From Candidatus Eiseniibacteriota bacterium (lineage in GTDB: Bacteria; Arandabacterota; Arandabacteria; JAGLYR01), in assembly GCA_023132135.1 (NCBI GenBank), contig JAGLYR010000133.1:1-14480 (forward strand): DNA of 14,480 nucleotides, read 5' to 3'. Every line of letters starts with the position of its first letter. Positions within the stretch are counted from its first letter, which is position 1. The translations under genes and the position numbers were made by a program. Below the pieces are notes generated by a model. The model had not been told where the DNA came from. It saw only the letters and a list, made by a program, of their open reading frames with translations, and searched no databases. This document shows, one piece after another, positions 1 through 7,161 of this stretch.

Positions 1-44
1 ATACTTGTATTTCTCCGTCAAGGTGTGCTGTGAAGGGGGGCGCG

Positions 45-251
45 ATGAATCAGGGCAGTGGAAGGGTGCGAGCCTGCTTGGTGAGGGTCAGGGAAAGTTC
101 GGTCAGTGATATGCGCGAGTTGTTCCGAAGGTGGGTCGACCCACCCGAGAAGGCGAGTAGGGTAAGGCTCTTTTCCCCCCTCACGAGCCTTCTGGCTGTT
201 CCTGGATCAGGTGCTCTCCGAGGACGGCTCCTGTCGAGAAACCGTTCGTAA
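45..251 (+). pseudogene. N-terminal fragment of IS4-family transposase, out of frame with the main part
   Basis: An ATG at 45 follows a G-rich Shine-Dalgarno-like run (34-40). The frame reads into MRELFRRWVDPP and RLFSPLTS, which look like the usual N-terminal region of IS4-type transposases. After about position 188 the frame turns into unrelated residues and stops at 249-251. The frame one base further on continues with FWLFLDQVLSEDGSCRE, which is the expected next segment and enters the main transposase frame. That second frame is closed upstream by a TAA at 163-165. The two parts are therefore split by a +1 shift between about 166 and 189, where a T4C6 run (171-180) is the obvious slip point. 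A real frameshift (inactivated element) fits best. A sequencing error in the homopolymer is the main alternative. Programmed frameshifting is not usual for IS4. Confidence 0.6.
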
Positions 252-1437
252 GTTTCTGGCTTGGCTGGCCGTGGAGAAGGGAAAAACTGCATCGGCAAGT
301 ACGGCCGCCTACTGCCAGGCAAGGGGGAGGCTATCGTTGAAAGAAATCGTGCGCACGTGCCGGGAAACCGCCCTGAGAATCGAGCACGAGGCCCCCGGGC
401 AGACGTGGAGCCTGTGGTGTGGACGGAGGGTAAGAGTGACCGACGGCTCTGGGGTCTCGATGCCCGACACGGCCGAGAATCAAAAGATCTATCCGCAATC
501 CGGTAGCCAGAAACCCGGTTGCGGTTTTCCGGTCATGCGCATCGTGGCTGTCTTCTCTCTGGCCACCGGAGCCATGCTGGACCTGGCCACAGGCTCCCTT
601 CGAACAGGCGAGAACAAACTGATGCAAAGCCTCTGGAGCTTGCTCAAACCCCGTGATGTGCTCTTGAGTGACCGTGGGTTTTCCAGCTACGCAGAGCTAT
701 ACCTGCTCAGCCGGCGCGGGGTGGATTGCGTGAGCCGAAGACATCAGCGAAGAAAGCCCTCTCCCGTGATCAAACAATTGGGCAGGAACGACCACCTGGT
801 CGAGTGGCGCAAGATGAAGCTGTGCCCCAAACTGCTCTCCAAAGAGCAATGGCGCGCGATTCCTGAGACCATGGTCATCCGTGAAATCGAGGTCGTCGTG
901 GACATCCCGGGCTTCCGGACAAAGAAGATCTCGGTGGTGACCACTCTCCTCGATCCAAAGGCCTACCCCGCAAACGCGATTGCGCAGCTCTATCTCTGGC
1001 GCTGGCGAGTGGAACTGTTCCTGCGCGATATCAAGATCACCATGGCTATGGACATCCTGCGTTGCAAGACGCCGGAGATGATCCAGAAAGAAATGTGGAT
1101 GCGCGTGATCGCCTATAACCTCATCCGCGCTGTGATGCTCCAAGCCTCCATAACTCACCGCACCCAGCTCGATCGACTCAGCTTCAAGGGAACTCTCGCA
1201 ACCGTACGGCACTGGGTACCGGCACTCGCCAAGACAGAATTGACGAACGCGCACCGAACCGACCTCTATCGCATCATGCTCGGATACATCGCCAGCGACC
1301 CCGTACCTCACAGACCCAATCGCATCGAGCCAAGAGCCAAAAAGAGAAGATGGAAGAACTATCAACTGCTCCGCAAACCAAGAAACCTATTCAAAGAAAC
1401 CGCCCACAGAAGTGACTACCGAAAGGGCTTATCTTAG
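211..1437 (+). CDS. IS4-family DDE transposase (main part)
   Basis: DDE (RNase H-fold) transposase that would cut and rejoin the ends of its insertion sequence. Counting from the GTG at 211 (408 residues), the first catalytic Asp is D78 in VRVTDGSG. The second is D154 in DVLLSDRGFSSY. The third acidic residue is E268 within Y261-R264-E268-K275, an exact Y-(2)-R-(3)-E-(6)-K signature of the IS4 family. All catalytic residues are present, so the C-terminal 400 residues look intact. The GTG is unlikely to be the natural start. The reading frame is open upstream to 166 and encodes FWLFLDQ just before it, and the true N-terminus lies in another frame from 45. As it stands the gene is probably non-functional unless the shift is a sequencing artefact. 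The tail is Arg/Lys-rich. No second IS gene follows. The left end of the element is not recognisable inside the window. Confidence 0.85.
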   Translation: MLSEDGSCRETVRKFLAWLAVEKGKTASASTAAYCQARGRLSLKEIVRTCRETALRIEHEAPGQTWSLWCGRRVRVTDGSGVSMPDTAENQKIYPQSGSQKPGCGFPVMRIVAVFSLATGAMLDLATGSLRTGENKLMQSLWSLLKPRDVLLSDRGFSSYAELYLLSRRGVDCVSRRHQRRKPSPVIKQLGRNDHLVEWRKMKLCPKLLSKEQWRAIPETMVIREIEVVVDIPGFRTKKISVVTTLLDPKAYPANAIAQLYLWRWRVELFLRDIKITMAMDILRCKTPEMIQKEMWMRVIAYNLIRAVMLQASITHRTQLDRLSFKGTLATVRHWVPALAKTELTNAHRTDLYRIMLGYIASDPVPHRPNRIEPRAKKRRWKNYQLLRKPRNLFKETAHRSDYRKGLS

Positions 1438-1440
1438 TGC

Positions 1441-1842
1441 CATTCGGGACAGAACCCTTATAGACAGAAAGAGTTACCCGCCTTGGGCTTACGCCCTTTC
1501 TTTTGTGGCCGGAGCCACCGCCCCAGCATCTTCTCCAACCGATCCACAAACTGCTTCCCTCCGCACGGCAATCCACAGTGGGCCGCTGCGCTTGACCATT
1601 CGTAATCCTCGGCCCGCTACTCCAGTACTTCCGAGCCCCGCTGGTCGCTCTCCTGTGTGCCTATCCCTTCACAGAGGATTCGATGACCCATCCAGAAGAC
1701 GCAAGCCCCTGTGGAATATAGAGATATCTAGTTGGGGGTCTGTCCCGAATGACCCTTCACAGAGGATTCGGTGACCAATCTAGAAGATGCAATCCCCTGT
1801 GGAATATAGAGATATCTAATTAGGGCTCTGTCCCGAATGACC
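1441..1842. repeat. 13-bp motif in inverted orientation, possible IS or MITE-like ends
   Basis: CATTCGGGACAGA occurs on the + strand at 1441-1453, four bases after the transposase stop. Its exact reverse complement occurs at 1739-1751 and again at 1827-1839. The flanks also partly match (ACCC after the first copy, GGGT or GGGC before the others). Inverted copies about 300 and 390 bp apart look like the terminal inverted repeats of a small non-autonomous element, or like ends of two neighbouring insertion sequences. Between 1459 and 1664 I see no convincing gene, RNA or repeat. Whether these ends belong to the IS4 element at 45-1437 cannot be decided, because its left end is not visible. Confidence 0.5.
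1665..1840. repeat. Two tandem 88-bp direct repeats
   Basis: Copy 1 is 1665-1752 and copy 2 is 1753-1840, directly abutting. By eye they differ at 8 of 88 positions (about 91% identity). Each unit begins CCCTTCACAGAGGATTCG, contains TATAGAGATATCTA (with the palindrome AGATATCT), and ends TCTGTCCCGAATGA. The unit end is the inverted-repeat motif also found at 1441. There is no array of more than two units and no unique spacer, so this is not CRISPR. It fits a duplicated element end or solo terminal sequence. Confidence 0.9.
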
Positions 1843-2844
1843 GGGGACGCCCGCCGACGGAAAGGTGATCTGTTGCTGGCTGCAGTCCTGCACGCTTAGT
1901 GCCCATATCGTCCATGTACATACTCCCGGGGAGGTCCCTGGCAAGTGTCTAGAATACACGATCGAGGACCCGTCGGGTGTCCACTTTGGCCCGTCAGCCC
2001 GCCCGGACGTGAGCTTGCATGCACCGGTGCCGTCTGGGCGGATCAGCCAGATAGAGTCACGCAGCTGAGCATGTCCTAGGTCCGTGGCGACAAAGGCTAT
2101 CCGCTTGCCGTCTGGAGACCATTGTGGATACCGTGCGTGGAACCACTGCCCTGAGGTTACCCGGCGCCTATTCTGGCCATCCGCGTCAACCACCCAGATG
2201 TCACTCCAGAGGCTCTGCCCCTCCGTCTCACCCAGGAATGCGATTCGCCCTCCGTCCGGACTCCAGTCCGGCATGCCGCCATTCCCAACAGACCAGCCAT
2301 CACTCCCATGTGCCTCGATCATGCACGTCTCCCCGAGCTGACCGCATGTGAAAGCAATATATCTCCCATCCGGAGACCAGTCCGGGTAATTCGAGGTGCC
2401 ATTGTGAGTGAGTCGTTCCACGCTTGAGTCTGCCAGTGAAATGACGTGGATGTCGAATCCCCGGGTGAACGCTATCTCTGTACCGTCTGGCGACCAATCG
2501 GGCTGTGTTCCGGTCGTAAGACGACCAGGGTTGGAGCCGTCTGACTCCGCGAGCCAAATCTCGTCGGGACCGATTCTGAAACGAGTGAAGGCAATCAGTT
2601 TGCCATCTGGGGACGGCGCTGGATCACGATCTGAATGCTCCGTCATATACTCCAGCCAGGGGCAACAAAGCGTGTCGGGATGAAGGCATACACACAATGT
2701 GTCAGGTCCAGGCGGTCCCGTAGACGTGCCTTTGTCAGCGCACGACGCAACCACCAACATGAGAGCGCAGCCGATCGCATGCAGTAGTCTTGGTGAGCTT
2801 CGACAAAACACCTTGGTCTCGCCTCGGTCTGCCGTAGTCAACAC
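1816..2844 (-). CDS. PD40/TolB-type beta-propeller lipoprotein
   Basis: Predicted secreted lipoprotein with six PD40 (TolB-like) propeller motifs. These read PSPDGKLIAFTR, WSPDGTEIAFTR, WSPDGRYIAFTC, WSPDGGRIAFLG, WSPDGKRIAFVA and WTPDGSSIVYSR, spread over most of the 342 residues. The N-terminus has a hydrophobic stretch ending in a lipobox, LVVASC, so cysteine 35 should be lipidated. The linker after it is Cys/Pro-rich. Such propellers usually act as periplasmic or surface binding scaffolds; no ligand can be read from sequence. Start: the GTG at 2844 has an AGAGGTG-like site just upstream. A GTG at 2811 would give a more compact 24-residue signal peptide but has a poorer site. Oddity: the last residues (GHSGQSPN) and the TAG come from the 88-bp repeat, so the native 3' end was replaced by element sequence. 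The gene runs away from the pilus operon. Confidence 0.8.
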   Translation of the reverse strand: MLTTADRGETKVFCRSSPRLLHAIGCALMLVVASCADKGTSTGPPGPDTLCVCLHPDTLCCPWLEYMTEHSDRDPAPSPDGKLIAFTRFRIGPDEIWLAESDGSNPGRLTTGTQPDWSPDGTEIAFTRGFDIHVISLADSSVERLTHNGTSNYPDWSPDGRYIAFTCGQLGETCMIEAHGSDGWSVGNGGMPDWSPDGGRIAFLGETEGQSLWSDIWVVDADGQNRRRVTSGQWFHARYPQWSPDGKRIAFVATDLGHAQLRDSIWLIRPDGTGACKLTSGRADGPKWTPDGSSIVYSRHLPGTSPGVCTWTIWALSVQDCSQQQITFPSAGVPGHSGQSPN

Positions 2845-2871
2845 GCCGCACCTCTGCCAGGATGCTCACAA

Positions 2872-3000
2872 CTAGCGGATCAGGATCATCTTCCCCGTGT
2901 CAGTGAACTCACCGGTTTCCAATCTGTAGAAGTAGACACCGGTTCCCACAGGACTGCTATCCTCTCGGGGAGCTTCGGGGACGTAGTTAGCTTTGTTAGC
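2872..3000 (-). pseudogene. C-terminal remnant of a secreted protein with FlgD-like sorting tail
   Basis: Minus-strand frame of 42 codons ending in TAG at 2872-2874, with no start codon of note and an in-frame stop just upstream (right) of 3000. It ends SPVGTGVYFYRLETGEF followed by TDTGKMILIR*. The pattern 'G-VYFYRLE-GEF-...-KM-L-R' at the very C-terminus is the closing strand pair of FlgD-Ig-like or type IX-like C-terminal domains common on exported proteins of FCB-group and related bacteria. The upstream residues (EAPREDSS) look like a degraded 'GRDDSG' segment. The rest of the gene is missing, so this is a leftover of a deleted gene. It supports the host lineage inference. Confidence 0.65.
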
Positions 3001-3038
3001 TTATTGCAGGTCTTGGCCTGAGATAGACCCTCACAGTC

Positions 3039-3060
3039 GTCCGTCCTTCAGCCGACGGAC
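3039..3060. other. Hairpin in the region before the pilus operon
   Basis: GTCCGTC (3039-3045) and GACGGAC (3054-3060) form a perfect 7-bp stem with an 8-nt loop. No T-run follows on either strand, so it is not a normal terminator. It lies about 90 nt before the first pilin-like gene and could be in its leader. The rest of 3001-3150 holds no promoter I can defend. Confidence 0.35.
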
Positions 3061-3150
3061 AGTCCTGCACAGTACCGACTCCTCTTGGCACCAGATTCCC
3101 GACCACCGGAAAACTCTCGGAAAGCTCGGGTGGATGCGACGCCGCAGCAG

Positions 3151-3519
3151 ATGGCTGGTGAGAAATGCGGGTTAACTCTGATCGAGGTCCTGATGGGCGT
3201 CGTGATCCTGGGAACGGCCGTGGCGCCCGTCGCTCTGCTGATGACCAGCGGCCTGCAGGGGGCGCAGGTTCGCGAGGACTCCGCGCGAACGCTCTTTCTT
3301 GCGCAGGGAAGAATGGAGGAGGTCCTGGCTCTGGACTATGACGAAATCAGCGTCGGTCAGGGTTTGTCCGATTGGGCCACTGCTCCCGACTCGGTCTATC
3401 GAGCCGTCGAGGTGATTGACAACCCGGGCGGCTCGTTCGACACGGACATGAAACAGATCACAGTCACAGTAGGGTCAGTGTCGCTGGCCACCTACAAAAC
3501 AAATGCCCAGGAACCATGA
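3151..3519 (+). CDS. Type IV minor pilin / pseudopilin, PilV- or GspI-like
   Basis: Small pilin-like protein, 122 residues from the ATG at 3151. It has a short leader MAGEKCG, then the class III prepilin site G|LTLIEVLMGVVILG with Glu at +5 of the mature protein and a following hydrophobic helix. A prepilin peptidase would cut after the Gly and methylate the new N-terminus. The 'LTLIEVL...' type followed by a short alpha/beta domain with AQGRMEEVLAL matches PilV/GspI-like minor pilins that sit near the pilus tip or prime assembly. In-frame TTG (3085) and GTG (3130) starts are possible upstream, but they would give an overlong leader. No clear Shine-Dalgarno site precedes 3151. It is first in the apparent pilus operon and ends 28 nt before the next gene. 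Confidence 0.75.
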   Translation: MAGEKCGLTLIEVLMGVVILGTAVAPVALLMTSGLQGAQVREDSARTLFLAQGRMEEVLALDYDEISVGQGLSDWATAPDSVYRAVEVIDNPGGSFDTDMKQITVTVGSVSLATYKTNAQEP

Positions 3520-3547
3520 GCGCGGAAGCGGAAAAGGAAGGCGCAAC

Positions 3548-4453
3548 ATGAAGCGGAGCGAGTCGGGTCTGACACTGGTAGAGCTGCTCGTGGCTACCAC
3601 GCTCCTCTCAATCATGGCGCTGAGCTTCTTTTCTCTCACCCACGCGTCGCTCCGCGCATGGACGCATACCGAGAACCGTGACGAGCTCACCGAAGCCGGA
3701 CGGACGGCGCTCCATCGGATGACCGAGAACCTCCGCAACACGAACCGGGTCCTCCTTCCCTTCCAACTACCCACCCACGTGATCTCAACCCACCACGTTC
3801 TCTGCGTGGCCCTCGGGGTGGACAACGATGGGGACGGGCTGATCGACGAGGATAGCTACGACGTTTACCACGACGGCACCGCGGCCGGGATTCCCGGCAT
3901 CGACGACGACCAGGATGGAACCATCGACGAGGGGCCGAAGTCGGATGATGACGAAAGCATCTCGTTTGATGAGGACCCTCTGGACGGCTACGACAACGAC
4001 GGCGACGGGCGGATCGATGAGGACTGGGGGCCCGATATGAACGGCGACGGCGCACCCGGCGTCGCCTGGATTGACGACGACGGCGACGGACAGGTCGACG
4101 AGGGCAGTGCCGCCGACGATGACGAGGATGGGCTGGTCGACGAGGACCCCATTGAGCCCATCGTCTACTACGTGGACGGGAGCTCGCTGCCTCCCTGCCT
4201 GGTCGAGGAGCATCCCGTCGACGGCAAGACCGTCCTGGCGGAGAACCTGTACTACGAGGACCCGGACGAATACGAGGAGGGTTTCATCGTCAGGCGCGTG
4301 GTCATGCGAAACGGCGTCCACGTCGTCGAGCTGCATCTCCGGCTGATGACCGGGGACGGCGAGGTCATCGAGTTCAAGACCACCGTGGCCGTCCGGAGCT
4401 GCGAGATGAGGCCGGACTGGCAGACGGCCGGCCTGGGGGAGATTCCGCTGTGA
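3548..4453 (+). CDS. PilW-like minor pilin with acidic DxDxDG loop insert
   Basis: A 301-residue pilin-like protein. The ATG at 3548 is preceded by AAGGAAGG at good spacing and gives the short leader MKRSESG|LTLVELLVATTLLS, with Glu5 and the N-terminal helix of type IV pilins. Its size and second position after a PilV-like gene fit PilW/GspJ-like minor pilins. Residues 92-201 are unusual: five DxDxDGxxDE loops (about 92, 119, 149, 176 and 190) plus a partial DMNGDG (163). These resemble the calcium loops of dockerins, thrombospondin type 3 repeats and EF-hands. The C-terminal 100 residues look like a normal beta-rich pilin head (VVMRNGVHVVELHLRL). The insert may bind calcium and stabilise the tip or make an adhesin-like surface; that is inference. 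The stop TGA overlaps the next ATG (TGATG at 4451-4455), implying translational coupling. Confidence 0.75.
   Translation: MKRSESGLTLVELLVATTLLSIMALSFFSLTHASLRAWTHTENRDELTEAGRTALHRMTENLRNTNRVLLPFQLPTHVISTHHVLCVALGVDNDGDGLIDEDSYDVYHDGTAAGIPGIDDDQDGTIDEGPKSDDDESISFDEDPLDGYDNDGDGRIDEDWGPDMNGDGAPGVAWIDDDGDGQVDEGSAADDDEDGLVDEDPIEPIVYYVDGSSLPPCLVEEHPVDGKTVLAENLYYEDPDEYEEGFIVRRVVMRNGVHVVELHLRLMTGDGEVIEFKTTVAVRSCEMRPDWQTAGLGEIPL
3821..4147 (+). repeat. Repeated acidic DxDxDGxxDE loop region inside the PilW-like gene
   Basis: This stretch encodes residues 92-200 of the minor pilin. Loops read DNDGDGLIDE, DDDQDGTIDE, DNDGDGRIDE, DDDGDGQVDE and DDDEDGLVDE, separated by 4 to 20 residues that are also acidic. 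Oxygen ligands at loop positions 1, 3, 5 and 9-10 fit calcium coordination. At DNA level the GAC/GAT/GAC-GG runs give a GAC/GGC-rich low-complexity strip. Confidence 0.8.
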
Positions 4454-5445
4454 TGAGATCGGGACCGGGAGCCGACCGCGGGTTCGCCTTTGTCATGGCG
4501 CTCCTGGCCGCGGTGATGGTGGCCGGAATCGCCACGACCCTGGCCGTCGTCTCCGCGACGGAGTCCAGGATCTCCGATAACTACATCGACGCTAAACAAA
4601 TGACATGTCTTGCCGAGGCGGGCATCCAGCATGGACTGTGGCAGTTGTCCCAGGATCCGACGAACCTCGCCTCCTTGGCGGCACAGGGCCTCGGCGCCGG
4701 CAAGTACGATGTTGTCATCGCCCAATCGGATTGGGGCCGCTACCAGATCGCGGCCCGCGGCCGGACCGCCACCGCGCTGGGGGCAGGAATTGCCGTCGAC
4801 GTGTCGGTGTTCCCGCAGGCCTGCAACTACGCCCTTGTGGCCAAGACCTACGAGGACGTCAGCCTCAGCGCAGACATCCAGGGGGCCATCCTTGAGCCAC
4901 CACCTATGGATCTGGAGATCGACTACGCCGCGCTCCTCGCCCAGGCCGACTGGGTCTTCTCAGGCAATACCACATTCGATAACGATTTCTCGTTCAACGG
5001 CGTCATCTTCGTCAACGGCGATCTCACCTTCCGCGGCAACACGGTCTGGGTCGAGGGAACCATCGTTGCGACGCACGACATCAAGGTGGAACCCGATGAC
5101 TACGCCCACTTCGCCGGCAAGCCGGGAATGCCGGCGCTCGTCGCTGGAAACAACATCTTGCTGGGCGACAGCAACGAGAATGCCGCCTTGTCCATCCGCG
5201 GGATGGTCGTGGCCCAGCATGACATCACCTTTCGTGAATTCAATAGCTGCGACGTCTGGGGTTCCGTATGGGCGCACAACAAGGTCAAGATCGAACGCTG
5301 GTGCTGGGTCGACATCACGTGGGAACCAGGACTCCGCACCCGGCCACCCCTGGGAATCCTGCAGGATGTGGCCACCTACTCATGGGCGCTGATTCCCGGC
5401 ACATGGCAGACACTGGCGGACCTGACACCGTTTGATGCGCTGTAA
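4453..5445 (+). CDS. PilX-like minor pilin with beta-rich C-terminal domain
   Basis: A 330-residue protein from the ATG at 4453 (a GTG at 4450 is in frame). The N-terminus, RG|FAFVMALLAAVMVAGIATT, is a prepilin-like site and helix. It continues VVSATESRISDNY...AEAGIQHGLWQL, the signature of PilX N-terminal domains (ATTES-R-A-N ... AEAGI). The usual Glu5 is replaced: the mature start is FAFVM. This is common in PilX/GspK-like tip pilins, which do not need the Glu-N-terminus salt bridge. The remainder (about 140-310) repeats short strands such as GVIFVNGDLTF, VWVEGTIVATHDI and LSIRGMVVAQHDI, suggesting a beta-solenoid. Third pilin-like gene in the row, coupled to the previous one by overlap and ending 11 nt before pilM. 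It is probably a tip-complex component. Confidence 0.7.
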   Translation: MRSGPGADRGFAFVMALLAAVMVAGIATTLAVVSATESRISDNYIDAKQMTCLAEAGIQHGLWQLSQDPTNLASLAAQGLGAGKYDVVIAQSDWGRYQIAARGRTATALGAGIAVDVSVFPQACNYALVAKTYEDVSLSADIQGAILEPPPMDLEIDYAALLAQADWVFSGNTTFDNDFSFNGVIFVNGDLTFRGNTVWVEGTIVATHDIKVEPDDYAHFAGKPGMPALVAGNNILLGDSNENAALSIRGMVVAQHDITFREFNSCDVWGSVWAHNKVKIERWCWVDITWEPGLRTRPPLGILQDVATYSWALIPGTWQTLADLTPFDAL

Positions 5446-5456
5446 GGAGGCTCACC

Positions 5457-6581
5457 GTGAGATCCGTGCTCCGCAGCCTGAAGCGATCCAGAACAGCAAC
5501 TTGTCCCATCGGGGTCGACATCGGCGCCACAACCATCAAACTGGCCCGGGTGGGCATCGAGGGGAACACCGCAGGGGTCCGGACGGCCGGCATCGTCCAG
5601 CTGGCCGACCGCGATCCGGAGGGAGACGGACCGGACCGGCTGCGGGAATTCCTGAAGGACAGGCGGGTACGCAAACCCTGGCGCGCGGTCAGCGCTCTGC
5701 CCGCGTCCGATGCCCAGATCCGAATCCTCAACCTTCCGGCGGGAGACAGGGCCAGCTTGTCCCGGCGCGTGATCACGGCCGTCGAACGGGGACTTCCTTT
5801 CGGAACGGACGACACCGTCCTCGATTTCCACTCCCTCGGGCACTCGACCGATTCGGGGGAGAAAACGGAGCAGGTGCTGCTCACGGCAGCATCCCGCACT
5901 GCAGTCGACCGGCATCTGGAGTTCCTGCAGGGAGCCGGTCTGATCCCCGAAGCACTGGAGCTGGCGCCCTGGGCACTGGCCCGGGCCGTCCAATTCTGCG
6001 GGATCCGGCCCGACGCCACCTACGGCATCCTGGACCTGGGCCACACGACCAGCACCATCATGATCTTCGAGCAAGACCGGCTCTTCCTCAGCCGCGCCAT
6101 CCGGGCCGGCTCCAGGGTCCTGACCGACAAACTTCGAAAAGAGCTCGACCTGGATTGGGAACGGGCCGAACAGTTGAAGGGGGAAAGGGGACTGACCCTG
6201 GCCGCTCATGCCTGCTCCGACGGCGTGTGCGACCATGGAGGCACTCTTGTCGCCCGGATTCTGGATGACCTCCTTCTTCCCGTCCTGGCGCATCTTGTGG
6301 AGGAGGTGGAAAGGTCCATCGCGTACTACGCGTCGGAAACCCAGGGCAGCCATCTGGATCGGCTGATCCTGACCGGCGGAGGGGCGGGTCTGAAGAATCT
6401 CGACAGTTACCTGAGCCAACGGCTGGGAATCCCGGTCCAGACCATCGGGCCTGACGCGGACGGCCCGGCAGGCCTTCCCCAGGAGGCGAACGACGGCGCC
6501 GGCTGGCCCGTCCTGGCTACCGCCATCGGCCTGTCTCTGAGGAACGCGGCAACGAAACAGGAAACGGCAGCCCGTCGATGA
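5457..6581 (+). CDS. pilM: Type IV pilus assembly protein PilM (actin-like ATPase)
   Basis: Cytoplasmic actin/FtsA-fold protein that binds the N-terminal tail of PilN and couples the inner-membrane alignment complex to the motor. Seen: phosphate-1 motif in GVDIGATTIKLA (residues 19-30), phosphate-2 motif ILDLGHTTSTI (191-201) and adenosine motif LILTGGGAGLKNL (303-315). Their order and spacing are typical, and 374 residues is close to the normal PilM length. The start is a GTG at 5457 with a strong AAGGAGG at 5444-5450, placed across the stop of the upstream gene. The TGA overlaps the ATG of pilN (ATGA at 6578), the classical pilM-pilN coupling. Confidence 0.92.
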   Translation: MRSVLRSLKRSRTATCPIGVDIGATTIKLARVGIEGNTAGVRTAGIVQLADRDPEGDGPDRLREFLKDRRVRKPWRAVSALPASDAQIRILNLPAGDRASLSRRVITAVERGLPFGTDDTVLDFHSLGHSTDSGEKTEQVLLTAASRTAVDRHLEFLQGAGLIPEALELAPWALARAVQFCGIRPDATYGILDLGHTTSTIMIFEQDRLFLSRAIRAGSRVLTDKLRKELDLDWERAEQLKGERGLTLAAHACSDGVCDHGGTLVARILDDLLLPVLAHLVEEVERSIAYYASETQGSHLDRLILTGGGAGLKNLDSYLSQRLGIPVQTIGPDADGPAGLPQEANDGAGWPVLATAIGLSLRNAATKQETAARR

Positions 6582-7153
6582 AGAACATCAACCTCATTCC
6601 ACCCGACGTGCAAACGGCACAGCAGGTCCGGCAGAGACTGCGGTTCTGGATTACCGTGAACATCGCCGTTGCGGGGGTTCTGGTCTGTCTCACGGGTCTC
6701 CTGGCGTGGAACGTCCGGGTCGAGAAACTGGCGGCCGGGGAACTGGACACCGGCGTCACTGGCCTTCAGGGCCTGACTCTGGAGCTGGAACAGCTCCGGG
6801 ACGAGCGATCCACCCTCGCCAGGGAGGAACGCGCTCTGTCATTCCTGCTGGACCGGGCCCCGGACTACGACCTGGTCCGGGCGGTGGCGGAAGCCGTGGC
6901 GGACAACGGCTGGCTGATGAAGATGGAGATCAGCCGCTACGCGGGCGAGCAAAGGAACAGGGAGAGGGGCAGCGGCCGGCTGGTTCTCGAAGGCCACGCA
7001 GGCTCCTACAGCCACCTGGCAAAGCTGATGAGCAGACTGGACGCGCTGGAATACGTCGCATCCGTCGATCTCAAGCAATCCCAACGAGGGCAGGCCGCAG
7101 GCGTCGACGCCATCCAGTTTGAGCTGGAATGCCTGCTGGCCCCGGGAACGTAG
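6578..7153 (+). CDS. pilN: Type IV pilus assembly protein PilN
   Basis: Bitopic inner-membrane protein of the PilM-N-O-P platform. The N-terminus KNINLIPP carries the INLxP motif (residues 4-8) that docks into PilM. One membrane helix follows (about 25-45, WITVNIAVAGVLVCLTGLLAW), then a coiled-coil segment rich in E/L/R (60-100) and a small periplasmic alpha/beta domain (about 105-185). The length of 191 residues is usual. It overlaps pilM at the start and ends 8 nt before pilO. Sequence identity with known PilN proteins is probably low outside the motif, so the call leans on motif, topology and position. Confidence 0.88.
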   Translation: MKNINLIPPDVQTAQQVRQRLRFWITVNIAVAGVLVCLTGLLAWNVRVEKLAAGELDTGVTGLQGLTLELEQLRDERSTLAREERALSFLLDRAPDYDLVRAVAEAVADNGWLMKMEISRYAGEQRNRERGSGRLVLEGHAGSYSHLAKLMSRLDALEYVASVDLKQSQRGQAAGVDAIQFELECLLAPGT

Positions 7154-7161
7154 GTTTTCCC

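Noticed and set aside
1-44. Left end of the IS4 element
   Set aside because: No match to the CATTCGGGACAGA motif or any inverted partner; the end is probably outside the window.
1412-1774. 120-codon + frame after the transposase
   Set aside because: No recognisable domain; it runs through the repeat region and its composition looks random.
1665-1840. CRISPR-like repeat
   Set aside because: Only two abutting 88-bp units without spacers.
3785-4336. Minus-strand frame with Val/Asp-rich repeats
   Set aside because: It is the antisense of the DxDxDG-coding region; the repeats are a by-product of GAC-rich codons.
5376-6419. 347-codon open frame on the minus strand opposite pilM
   Set aside because: Low-complexity Gly/Asp/Gln composition without motifs; pilM on the + strand is unmistakable.
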